A stretch of DNA of 64,000 nucleotides from Hypericum androsaemum (Eukaryota > Streptophyta > Magnoliopsida > Malpighiales > Hypericaceae), in assembly GCA_963995505.1 (NCBI GenBank), contig OZ023184.1, positions 17,420,228 through 17,484,227 on the forward strand. The letters run 5' to 3'. Position numbers and translations under genes: made by a program. The notes under the pieces are model-generated. The model had not been told where the DNA came from. It worked only from the letters and a program-made list of their open reading frames with translations, and searched no databases. This document shows, piece by piece, positions 10,260-20,117 of this stretch (positions are counted from its first letter, which is position 1; every line of letters starts with the position of its first letter).

Positions 10260-10826
10260 CTTTACTATTTGCACGAATGAGTGACACGAGACTTGGATTT
10301 CACTTCATTTTCTTTTCTGAAACTTGAGGGCCGTCGTCTAGCGGAGGTATGGCCGGATCGGGCCAGACTTCCCGGCGATGGTCCCAAAGAAGTTCGGGAT
10401 AGGAATTCAATTTTTTTAATTTATTTTTGCAAAAGGTATGCATAATAACATCAGCGAGAGATTCGAGAGTATAATAAAACAAAACACGAAAAATGTGAGA
10501 ATCATTTTTGAAGATTGAGAGACGCAAAAGGCATTATAACCAAGTTTATGTTATTTTAGGTTATCGAATGAACACTTTTAGGTTATTTTATTTTTAATAT
10601 TATTAAAATACTTTTTTGTTTTCTTCCATATTTTTTTCTTTTCATTTTCTTAATATCTGGTGCATAATACAAATAAATTCTCTTGCCACGGTTCCGTAAT
10701 CATAGAATGGATGTCTTATTTCAATAGGTGAAGTAAAGTTACAAACATTTATTTATTTTCTTGATGTGTAACATTTAAAGTTCCTTATTTTCTCTAACTT
10801 CACGCATAAAATACCAAAAAAATGGT
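10260..10826 (-). other. 3' flank of neprosin A, shared with the 3' flank of copy C
   Basis: Read on the minus strand, this region recurs at 52986-53570. The tail just after the stop (GTGAAGTTAGAGAAAATAAG), the GATGTTTGTAAC-like tract and the GC-rich piece around 10330-10400 (GGGACCATCGCCGGGAAGTC on the minus strand) are all shared. AATAAA signals occur on the minus strand around 10748-10757, about 75 bp past the stop codon, and would serve as polyadenylation signals. No other gene is visible. Confidence 0.6.
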
Positions 10827-13505
10827 TTAACGGCATCGACCCCCATATCCAGGTCCTCCATAAAAGAAGGACCACCCCAACTCTGGAAGACCCGTGATAT
10901 TAATATTATAGCAGTAGGGATTGGTAGCGATCATTTCACTAAAAGAAGGTACTACATTCTCGCCCTTCATCTCAATGTTTGACACGTAAGCAGCTCTCGT
11001 CAATCCAGCCGCAGCAAAATGCCCACTTCCCATCTTGGTCACAGTGTGAAAACGTGAAACTGGAACGTTGACAATCTCTCCACCAAAGTCCAACCTATCG
11101 GCCGGGCCGTTAAGGTGGGGGAACATACTCCCCTCCCAATATCCAATTGGTTCGATGTCTTGGTTAGTATGCAAGTATAGCCACCACCTTCTATCTACTT
11201 TCTGTACAAAAAAATGATACAAGTCATTTGATTTTGCAAAAAATGAACGTGTATAAGAACTAACTAAAATCTAGAATATAATAGGATGTGAAATTTGTGT
11301 ATATCTACGTGTAGAAAATCATTTGATTGTTTATAAGTCTCTTGTTATTGGTTTTTTTCCATAAGTATTCATTTACTAATAACTCAAAATAAAAACAGAA
11401 AAATAGTTACAAACATCAAAAACATGATTAATCAGGGACTAAAAATTAAATTATATCCAGAAATTTGATAAAAGAAGTAAAATAGTAAAATTAAAATCGT
11501 AAAAGACACCGCTTGAAATTGAGCCTACATATTTGGAAGTGCCTTTTAGAAGAAATTGTCATAACAACAAAATCTTACCCACTCAATTGAAATAGTAAGA
11601 TCATGTCGAGCACCATTATATACAGATATTTTTGATTCATTAAAAGCGACTCCAGGTGCGAATATATTAGAAGTCTGAAAAAAGCCAGGGCAGTCCATAT
11701 TATAGCATCCGAATCCGCGCTTGTAATTATTGTTCTGATTTTGATATGGAAAAAGAAATAATCAATAAAATAAAATAAAGTCAATCGGATTTAGTCGTAT
11801 GAGAAAATAATTAACACATGGTAATCAAAAATTGGAAATCATGGATACTCACTGTCCAGTAAATAAAAAATCTAGTTCGTGAGTCGTTATATTTCTGAGG
11901 ATATACCTGTAAATATAAACAATTAGGTAAGCAACAAAACCTAAAAGTTCCATCGAGCAACGTTAATCTATTTAACTTTTGCTTTTTTTTTGTGACGATA
12001 TTTTTTTCATTGGAAACTAGATTAACGAATAACTTCTCCTCTAACTTCTCTCATTTTCTCCAGGAACTAACACATTTGAAATTTAAAATGACGAGTTTAT
12101 ATATTAACTACAAATTTTAAATAAAAAATTTGACAATTTTTTTTAAAATAACATAGTTATTATGTTTATAAATACGTACATGCCAACCGGCTTCAATGGA
12201 GTTCGCTTGGTCAATACTGGTACCGGCAGTCACCCAAAGCTGACACAAGCTAAACTCCTTACGGTTTTCAACTACGTAGGGGTTCCAAATACCAAGAGTT
12301 GCTTTCGAACTAGTCCAATTACCATCGACAGAAATTGCGATTGCATACTGCAACCAATAAAAAAAATTATGTAAAGAAAAAGTCTCATTTGAAAATTGAA
12401 AATCATACGTATCTCCATATACTTGTTTATTTGATTAGCCAAAACAAACATTGTCATATTTCTTTGACAAAATCATTATAAAGTGTCATTTTTATTGAAT
12501 TTGTTCTCCACACTATCACAATATTAATTTTCGTTTCCCAATAATTAATTTTTGTATTATGTCAAAATGAATCTAACTCTAACCAAATATAAATCAAATG
12601 AGATATCATATCCAAAAAAATCAACTGAGGTACATATGAGCTCGTATGTGAAATAAAAAAATTTAGAAGTACAATAAAACGCAGCATGGAGTAGATTACC
12701 TACAAGAACAAATTTAACAAATATTGGATGTGATAAGTATAAATCAACAATGAAATTAATAAAATCAAACATTCACAAATGCAACCATTACAAAAGTTTG
12801 AACTGACCTCATGTCCACCTTTTTGATTGCTAAAACGGTTATGTTTCATTCTAAATCTTTCAATTTGAGATGATCTTAAAATGTATTCTTCTGTTGTTCT
12901 CCTAATTGGAATGGTACCTTCTGGACATTTTTCACCATTTGCATTCCATAATTGAAATGTATATGTTGAATTCAAACTCTTTGGCATTTTTTGTGGCGCC
13001 TAAATATTGGACACAAGAACAACCCAATAAATTTGCAGTTATTAAAAATTATACGTAAATATTAGAGGATCTTCCTTTCAACTAATACAAAAATTTTCAT
13101 TACCATTAATTTTTTTCCTTTTAATAGAGGATTATCGAAAGCAGGTTGCTTATGAAATGGAACACAATCAATCAAGTCGCCATCGAGACTCTGCATATAA
13201 AAAATCACATCAAATATTAGTTAAGACAATAAGAAAAGACTTATAATGCTACACAACAAACAAATAACTATTCATTCAAAAATCAGCAATTTTATAAATA
13301 AAATTACCTTTATGGTTTTTTTTGCACGCTTGTTAATCTTTTGGAGATATTTCCTTACCATCTTCATCTTCTTGGGCTCATTAATTTCATTGACACTCTG
13401 GTTGGTTTTCAAGGAAGAGACAGAATAAGTTAAATAAACACTAAGAAAAACGTACATAATAATAATGATAAATGGTTGCACCCTAATGCACCAACTATGA
13501 GCCAT
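10827..13505 (-). CDS. Neprosin-like protein, copy A (DUF4409 + DUF239), seven exons
   Basis: Exons on the minus strand: 13505-13308, 13190-13104, 12999-12808, 12347-12180, 11906-11853, 11734-11579 and 11201-10827. All six introns have GT donors and AG acceptors and keep the frame, giving about 409 residues. Residues 1-30 are a hydrophobic signal peptide (MAHSWCIRVQPFIIIIMYVF). The activation-peptide domain follows, with DLIDCVPFHKQPAFDNPLL, then QLWNANGEKCPEGTIPIRRT. The catalytic DUF239 domain spans about residues 160-409 and keeps NSIEAGW and FGGE, which carry the two glutamates of family G3 prolyl endopeptidases, as well as the conserved GFGCYN, MGSGHF and FFYGGPG. The protein is probably secreted and self-activated. 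Its substrate is unknown; the founding member, from Nepenthes, cleaves after proline. It is the closest relative of pseudogenes C and D, and its splice sites match those of copy B exactly. Confidence 0.92.
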
Positions 13506-14409
13506 GTTCAAGTTTGTTGCTGATAGTCAAATAGTCTAGTTCTAATTGTTGAGTTTTTGGTTTATTATGTTATATATATATATATATATATATATGAAAG
13601 TCAACAAGGAATAAATGTGACAATTAATTAATATGGTTGACTACTATTTTTAGACTGAATTAGATCGAATATTATTTTAAGAAGATAAGATTTGTTTTAA
13701 ATATGGAAAGAGTTAAACGTTAATATTGACTCAAAGAATTCCTTTGAATATGTTACTTAAATATTTTTCTGGGAAAGGTCCTTATATTGTCTAAAAGTAA
13801 CTTCACGACCTTGTACAAATATATTTACAAATCAATAGTCGATGAAACTAATAATCTGTGTAAAATAACTTTTCTTCATGTTTTAACTTGGATCAATTTA
13901 AAAAATTAGTAATTTTGATAAATTAAATTACTTTAAGAATTTTTTTATAATTTAAAGTATTTTCAATGAACTTAATTAATAATTCTCTGGTAATATTAAT
14001 ATAACTAGTATAATTTTTTTATTGAACCATAAACCTTTATTAAACCAAGAAAATAAAAAAGGTTACAAAAACAATGAGACCCAGATGGGACTCTCATGCT
14101 CAACCTAATCCCACAAGCAATCAAGAGCAAAACCTAAATTCCATTAATAACATTTTTTACATCTACGAATCCAAGCCTCGAATATGGATGCTTAGACCAC
14201 TACGTCGCATTAGACTGTACGAGATTGCAAATGTCGATCTTTGCAAAAAACTCTGTCGCCGTAAAACCCAACGATATAGGAAAAAAATGTCAAAGTGGTA
14301 AAGGTGAAGAAATAAAAACAAGAAGTCAAAAAAAAATTAAAAAAATGTGCAAGGCGACAATAGGCGAGAAAGCTTCTCGCCACAAATAACACAAGGACAT
14401 TGTGCCTTA
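13506..14409 (-). promoter_or_regulatory. Promoter region of neprosin A with a TA microsatellite
   Basis: This 0.9-kb block is conserved upstream of E (1-850), D (about 62935-63810, inverted) and in part B (30870-31150, inverted). A pure TA run at 13571-13594 lies 65-90 bp upstream of the ATG, the usual distance for a TATA element plus a short leader. The tract TGAAAGTCAACAAGGAATAA just upstream is shared by all four copies, and TTGAC motifs (W-box core) occur in it. The block is cut at 14409 by the PIF/Harbinger element and resumes at 17634. Confidence 0.6.
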
Positions 14410-14605
14410 GACCATCAGCATCCATAACCTGCCCCAACCTAGGTCACGGAATAAACAATTAATTTCTCTCTCATCCATATCAGTACAACCCAATTATTCT
14501 GCTCGAAGTGGGAATACACAATTAGAGAAAAATAATTAGAGGTACATAGAGATGCCTTAAATGATAAATTACAAATACGGAAGATACAAATTACAAAATA
14601 CATAA

Positions 14606-15570
14606 TTAATTACGACTGGCAATTTTTTGTAAAATATGCTCATTCAAGTCACTTTTGAGAGCGTTATGAGCTTCTCTACTGCGAAGGTTTTCCCTAGTAG
14701 TCATATTGGTGGATAGACTTCCGATGCATTCAGTAGAGAACTGAAAAGGTTCTTTTTGTTCTTCATTCAGAAATTCTGTTGGATCATAATAATGGAGATA
14801 TGTGTCTCGTTCATCCTCTACTATCATATTGTGCAATTTGATACAAGCCATCATAATTTTTCCTATGAAATCCTTGTCCCAAAGAAGACATGGACATCGA
14901 ATGAATACAAAACGAGCTTGTAGAACACCAAATGCTCGCTCCACATCCTTTCTAGCAGCCTCTTGATGTTGTGCAAACAACTTGTGCTTTAGGGTCGACG
15001 GAGATGTAATTGACTTAACAAATGCAGCCCATGCAGGATATATCCCATCAGTGAGATAATAAGCCATATCATTTTAGTGACCGTTGATGATGTAACTCAC
15101 TTTTGGTGCTCGATCTTCCAAGACATCAATAAAAATAGGAGATCGGTCAAGTACATTAATATCATTGCATGTACTTGGTATTCCAAAGAAAGCATGCCAT
15201 ATACATAAGTCATAGGATGCAACTGTCTCCAAAATGATTGTTTCCTTCCCACTCCTTCCTGCATATTGTCCACCCCATGCAGTTGAATAATTTTTCTATT
15301 CCTAGTGCATGAAGGCAATACTGCCTATCATACCCGAAAATCCACATTGTTCCCCGACATAGAGTAGTCTTGCCAAATCTTGTTTGTTAGGATTTCTCAG
15401 ATACTTGGTACCAAAGCAAGAGATGACACTATCAATGAACTTCATGAGAGCTTTCCTTGTTGTAGATTCACCCATTCTCACGTATTCATCAACGACATCA
15501 GCTGATGTCCCATAAGCTAATAGCCTCATGGCTGCAGTACATTTTTGCAATGTGAAAAGACTTTATCTAC
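14606..15570 (-). pseudogene. PIF/Harbinger DDE transposase, broken
   Basis: Reading from 15570 leftwards: YGTSADVVDEYVRMGEST, then LYVGEQCGFSGMIGSIAFMH, a stop, KNYSTAWGGQYAGRSGKE, ASYDLCIWHAFFGIP, NDINVLDRSPIF, a stop, then YYLTDGIYPAWAAFV, EAARKDVERAFGVLQARF and LHNMIVEDERD. This order matches the plant PIF/HARBI1 nuclease (DDE_Tnp_4). Two tryptophan codons after the first catalytic region are TAG stops near 15293-15301. The motif normally reading GSID-CMHW here has Ala in place of the first catalytic Asp. Another stop lies near 15073, and the N-terminal part before 15570 is short or missing. An intact protein would cut and rejoin DNA at the element ends. Confidence 0.85.
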
Positions 15571-15949
15571 CTGCAGCATCTCGTCTTTGTTAAAAATATT
15601 TATCTGAAGCACTCACCACCTCCACTATATGAAGGAATAGTGGTCTTTGCATACAAAATGTACGTCAGAAGGATTCAGGTGGATACGTTGGCCTCTCTAC
15701 AAAATAGTCATTCATCAAGCGCTCCTCACCAACCTGACGTTCCCTATTAAGAAATTGCCTTGGTGGTGGAGTCGTTTGCTGATTGCCAATGAGCATATCT
15801 TCAAGTATGCGATCAATTTGTTGATTCTGTTCACTGATTCGTGCCTCCCAATCATTAAATTCGATGGTGAATGAATTACCAGAACTTGAACCAGAATTGA
15901 GAGATATTTGTAAGGATATTTGGGTATGTATAAGTTTGATATTGATCCA

Positions 15950-16180
15950 AATATATAGCTAGGGGACAAGTAGCTTATGGAGAGATGGGTTGGATGCCAA
16001 AGTTGAAGTGACATAAAATAGCTAGGGGACAAGTAGCATGTGGAGGGATAGATTGGATGCCAAAGTTGAAATGACATTTCAATAAAATAAGAACACATTA
16101 TATGAAATAAGAACAAATTACATGAAACAAGAACAAATTACATGAAATAAGAACAAATTACATAAAATAAGAACAAATTC
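15950..16180. repeat. Tandem repeats inside the Harbinger element
   Basis: Two copies of a unit of about 60 bp (AGCTAGGGGACAAGTAGC, then TTGGATGCCAAAGTTGAA) occupy about 15955-16072. They are followed at 16080-16180 by about five copies of a 20-bp unit, AAATAAGAACAAATTACATG. They lie between the two convergently decayed ORFs and do not encode anything recognisable. Confidence 0.7.
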
Positions 16181-17310
16181 ACATTCCAAACAAAACTGAC
16201 ATTAGGTAGCGCTTCATTACTTCATCTTCTGGGGATAAGTGCTCTTTCACAAGCAAAGTATTCAACATCACTTGATTCATCTCCGTAGTCTTTATTTGAG
16301 CCTTTTTTTGTTCTCGCTCTATTTTATTTTGCTCCTTTTGTTGCTCGAGCTCTAATTTCTTCTTCAGTAATTCAATTTTATTATCTCGGGTGATTCTTAA
16401 AGCACAAATTTCAGAAGCAACTTCATCACCTGCCTTACCTTTTTCTTTTCTTTTTTTGGTAGCCTCTCTACCTATAGGATGAGAAATTGTTGATGATCTG
16501 CTGATTGGAGTTTCTGGGTTGGAGGGGATTGAATATTCACCATCTTCAGTAGTCCTTGATCGTTTTGAGCTTCCACCACTTTCTACATGATCCTCTTCAT
16601 TCTCCAGAGAGAAATTTATTGAATCGTGACCTAGTTGTAGTTGCCACTTGGGATGTTTACACGTAACTTCATTGAATACAACCAAGTTACTAAACTTGTT
16701 GTTGTTGCTCTTCCCTGCATAAATTGTTTGTGCTTCGGTCTCAACATCGGCCATGCTCATTCCGGTCCTTTTTTTAGTATATGCTTCCTTGTGTGCACCA
16801 ATCCACTTTTGTGCACTTGCATTAAGTCGTTTGTAATGACCTTTCATAGATTTTATGTTTCTTTCGTGCATCTCATTTGGATTTTCTGCTTGAGCTTGAT
16901 GGTACAAAACACTCAGTCGTGCCCAGAGCGAGGCACCCTTCTAATTTTTTCCTCGCTCCCTATCTTCGCTAACATAGATGAAAGATGACATTAGGACAGT
17001 GTCTTTCTTAACACTCCAAATAGTTGATGGCCCTTTTCCAGGTTTTTTGTTGCTGGACACATTGTGAGCCAAATTTTGTGGAATATTTGGTGGGCTACGG
17101 TGTTCATATATCAGAATTTGGGAAATATTTGGCGACAACTGGGAGTAAAAAAAAGATTGAGAGTTCGGATTATGTTCGGAAGTTGGAAAAGATGAAGGAA
17201 TATAAGATCCAAATGGTTGAAAATTTGAGAATTAGGATCCATAATAAAAATAATATAACAAGAAAAATTAAGAAGATAGTATATAGTAAAAGAAGAGAGA
17301 ATTTGAGATT
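16179..17310 (-). pseudogene. PIF/Harbinger ORF1 (Myb/SANT-like DNA-binding partner), broken
   Basis: The long open part (16907-16179, 242 residues) has KSMKGHYKRLNASAQKWIGA (the end of a Myb/SANT-like domain), then FNEVTCKHPKWQ. An acidic/Ser-rich stretch follows, with a coiled, Lys/Glu/Gln-rich C-terminal region (LLKKKLELEQQKEQNKIERE). Upstream, KGPSTIWSVKKDTVLMSSFI and KGASLWARLSVLYHQAQAEN belong to the same domain but are split by a stop at 16941-16943. The N-terminus (MDPNSQ near 17252) needs a frameshift to join. Such proteins act with the transposase to bind element ends and are often mis-annotated as glutathione S-transferase T3-like. The gene is not intact here. Confidence 0.75.
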
Positions 17311-17633
17311 GTGTGTGAAAATATGTTAATGTTGGACTCTATTTATAGAGATTTGGAAAATAAAAATTTTCATATAAATAAAAATTATTTTTTATCATAG
17401 ATAATTATAAATTATTTTAACCACACAAATCATATCCGAAAAAATCTATTTGTATGAATAATATTGTACCAAGTGTAACCAAGTAGATAGTTTAGGAAAC
17501 TAAAAAAAGAAATTGCCACGTGGGCGGGGCGCCCCGCATTTCAGGCGAGGAGCACCCCCTTTTTTTCTCATTGGTGCGTGCCTTCCACGCGCCAGGTCGA
17601 GGGCGAGGGAAGGCGCAGATGCGGATGGTCTTA

Positions 17634-17871
17634 CGTTGACCAATTTCATCACTATGATCAAGACATATGATAAAATAATATCCTTATGTTGACCAGCCTT
17701 CCACTCATCCAACATCGGCAAATCTTCCCCCTATCGAGAAAGTCTCCCCCCCCCCCCCCGAAGGCTAGATATATCACGTCCAACATGTCGCGTCTTGAAA
17801 TTTGGGGCCGAATTCTAACACAGTTACACTTGTAATTTTGAAAAGATATCCATAGCTACATTCCCCTTTGT
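17634..17871 (-). other. Resumed neprosin A upstream flank with a 14-C run
   Basis: This block continues the conserved upstream sequence after the Harbinger element and matches 62636-62930 in reverse (ACCAATTTCATCACTA, CCAACATGTCGC, TTCTAACA). A run of 14 cytosines at 17746-17759 replaces a stretch that differs in the other copies. I see no gene. Confidence 0.55.
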
Positions 17872-18890
17872 TGTAGGAAAAAGGGTACGAGAACATCAAG
17901 TAACCTAAGACGGTTCAGAGTGGTTGTCTCAAGGTTGGCATAACAGAGAGGGGGAAAAAGTGCTACGAGCTATGGTGTAAGCTAAGGGAAGAACAATAAA
18001 AGAGTAAAAGTTGTTGTTGTTTGTGTTGGTGATGCCTTCTCCTTTGCCCATGCCCTCTTTATATAGACATCTTCGACCTAGTCCCAGCCTCTAGAATAGG
18101 AAAAAAATTAAATTAGGCCATTTCTAACACAACCCAGCCTCGTATATAAAAATCTTAATTAAGACTGCTTCCAATATAGGAACGAGACCACCTTTCCCAC
18201 GAGACTATTTTGCATATGAGACCACCTTTTCCCCGAGATGGCCTTCCATATGAGACGGCCTTTCATATGTGACTACCTTCCAAAATAAGGCCACCTTCAA
18301 ATATAAGAAAGAGACCGCATACCAAACAAGAGCACCCAGACCGTGGTGAATAAGTAACCCCGGGCTAAAATAAGAACATCCCAAATAGTGGAAGATCCGG
18401 ACCAACTTAGGAAATCTCAAGGCTGCGACCAAATATCACAACTTTTTTGTTCAATATAGGAAACCTTATCTCGGCCTCACACAGAAAAGGACCACGTCAC
18501 TTATCGACGTAAAACCAAGGCACTAAATTTGGGCAAATAACCATATTGGTGCCCTGATGCATGTGCTCTCTGCACCCTGGTATAGATGAAGCCTTCGCAA
18601 CCATGGTGCTAGTGCTCTGCTCTCGGTGCTGCTAATGCAGGTATTGTGTTTTAACATCATTTTGTCACCTTTCCATTCCAAATTTGAAGAAGTCATATAC
18701 AACAAAGTTGTAGATCTATGTCTTAGCTTTCCACAACAATTTGAATCATCTCAAACTGATGTCTCTTAGCTTTCCACGGTCATACAAATAACTTCATTCC
18801 GAGGTCTTGGTTAAACATTAAGGCCAATTTAGCAAGAATGGGCACGGCTACCTTAGTACCCACCATGTGCTTGTGAAAATGCCCAAGCTC
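17872..18890 (-). mobile_element. LTR of a degenerate gypsy element (left copy)
   Basis: In reverse complement it is collinear with 61604-62635 over about 1 kb, with shared tracts such as CTATATAAAGAGGGCATGGG (TATA box, near 18055), GGTCTCATATGCAAAATAGT and ACATAGATCTACAACTTTGT. It is also related to the ends of 57826-59448. It acts as the 3' LTR of a minus-strand element whose interior runs to 24001. The same LTR lies the same distance upstream of copy D, so this insertion predates the A/D duplication. Small ORFs inside are by chance. Confidence 0.7.
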
Positions 18891-19144
18891 TCTTCTTTGA
18901 CTTCTTGCTAAGCACTGATTTTATGAGCATGGACTTCAAACAAACCCTCGTCTCCATGCTAAGACTCACTTCCATGAACATAAAGTATTTGTACTCCAAC
19001 AATGACGCCCCCATCCCCCAATAAACTAACCCTCGTAATGCTTCGTTACGGCCAGGCAAAAAGTGTTGACGTGGTTTTTTTTTAATCTTCTTGTCTTGAT
19101 GAAATTGTGGTGTCAAAGGGTCCCTCACCTTAGCCTTGGCGGTA

Positions 19145-19740
19145 CAACAAAACTTTTGTAAAGTGATCCCCTCTAAAGTGATAACCTCTCTAAACTGATA
19201 AAAGGTCCTGGTCCCGAGTCGAGACCAGTGTTAAAATTTAATAACCCCTCTAATATAGTAACTAATACTTTTTTAGAAAATGTTAGTGCAAATCCCGATC
19301 CCAATTTTTTCATAAAATGATATTTTTAAATAAATACACATATTTTTAAGTACTTTGCAAATTTGAAAATTATTTTAAGATGTTAATATTGCTAAATTTT
19401 CTTGTTTGATAAATTTTACATCATCATTCATCTTTTGAATTATTTTCAAATGGTCCTTGTGATCGCTATCTTGTTATAAAAAAATATTTTAATTGAATGT
19501 AGCATTTGGATAATGCTATAAGCCCAGATTTTAGGTATCTCGTGACTATCATCATCATCCACCTCACATCAACAATATCTTATTCAGTTGGAGTGTAGCA
19601 GATTGATGTCTTGGTCAAGTAAGAATTATACAATAATTTTTTTGTAGTAAAAAAAATATAAACCCCTCTTATATGATAACCTCTCTAAAGTGATAATTTT
19701 CTCTGGTCCCAACAATATCACTTTAGAGAGGATTTACTGT
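19145..19740. mobile_element. Emigrant/pogo-like (Tc1-mariner) non-autonomous element, 596 bp
   Basis: The ends are TA-flanked (19143-19144 and 19741-19742), the target duplication of this superfamily. The right end in reverse reads CAGTAAATCCTCTCTAAAGT and the left end CAACAAAACTTTTGTAAAGT. Both resemble the plant Emigrant/Lemi consensus of the form CAGTAAAACCTCTA. The subterminal GATATTGTTGGGACC and AAAGTGATAACCTCTCTAAA are typical. It has no transposase frame. A second, inverted copy lies in intron 3 of neprosin B (32277-32789). Confidence 0.75.
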
Positions 19741-20117
19741 AGTAAGTTGCTTGGAGCAAGGTGATGGTCACTACTCTTTTGTAACTCTATGAGGTTTAGG
19801 CTATCATTCTCATAGACGTAATCGGTCAACTCGTATGATGACAAGGCATAGATCTCTAATCGCCTTGTCACCGTGGCTAACGCCTACTCTCTATGAGTAA
19901 GGCAGATGACTTGCCTTCTGGGTGTGGCACTCATCATTCATCTAGTAGAAGGGATCTCCAACTCAACCGAGTTTGAACACCAGGCAAACCGACCGTCTAC
20001 GCTGCTCTAGGCCATCCTTATTGGCATCACGATCCCATTGTAGAAGGCCACCTCTACGGTCACGATCATGTCGATCGGGCTGACCTCCTCCTTATCCTTG
20101 TTAAGCTTTATAAGAAA

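Larger units (their letters stand above)
14410..17630 (-). mobile_element. PIF/Harbinger DNA transposon, 3.2 kb, inactivated
   Basis: The ends are GACCATCAGCATC and the inverse of GACCATCCGCATC (12 of 13 match). They are flanked by TTA at 14407-14409 and 17631-17633, the 3-bp target duplication of this superfamily. It carries the usual two genes on the minus strand: a DDE transposase remnant (14606-15570) and a Myb/SANT-type ORF (16179-17310). Without it, the flanks join into the sequence found uninterrupted at about 860-880 and, inverted, at about 62915-62930. The element therefore inserted into the promoter region of copy A after duplication. Internal tandem repeats lie at 15950-16180. Confidence 0.9.

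Noticed and set aside
15950..16180. Regular short repeats considered as a CRISPR-like array
   Set aside because: Units are directly adjacent without unique spacers, inside a plant DNA transposon.
17520..17630. GC-rich GGGGCGCCCCGCATTT tract considered as an RNA gene or terminator
   Set aside because: It is the subterminal part of the Harbinger element; no tRNA fold or other RNA signature is visible.
18205..18432. 75-residue frame matching another at 62072-62299
   Set aside because: Both lie in the two gypsy LTR copies. The conservation is that of the repeat, not of a protein.
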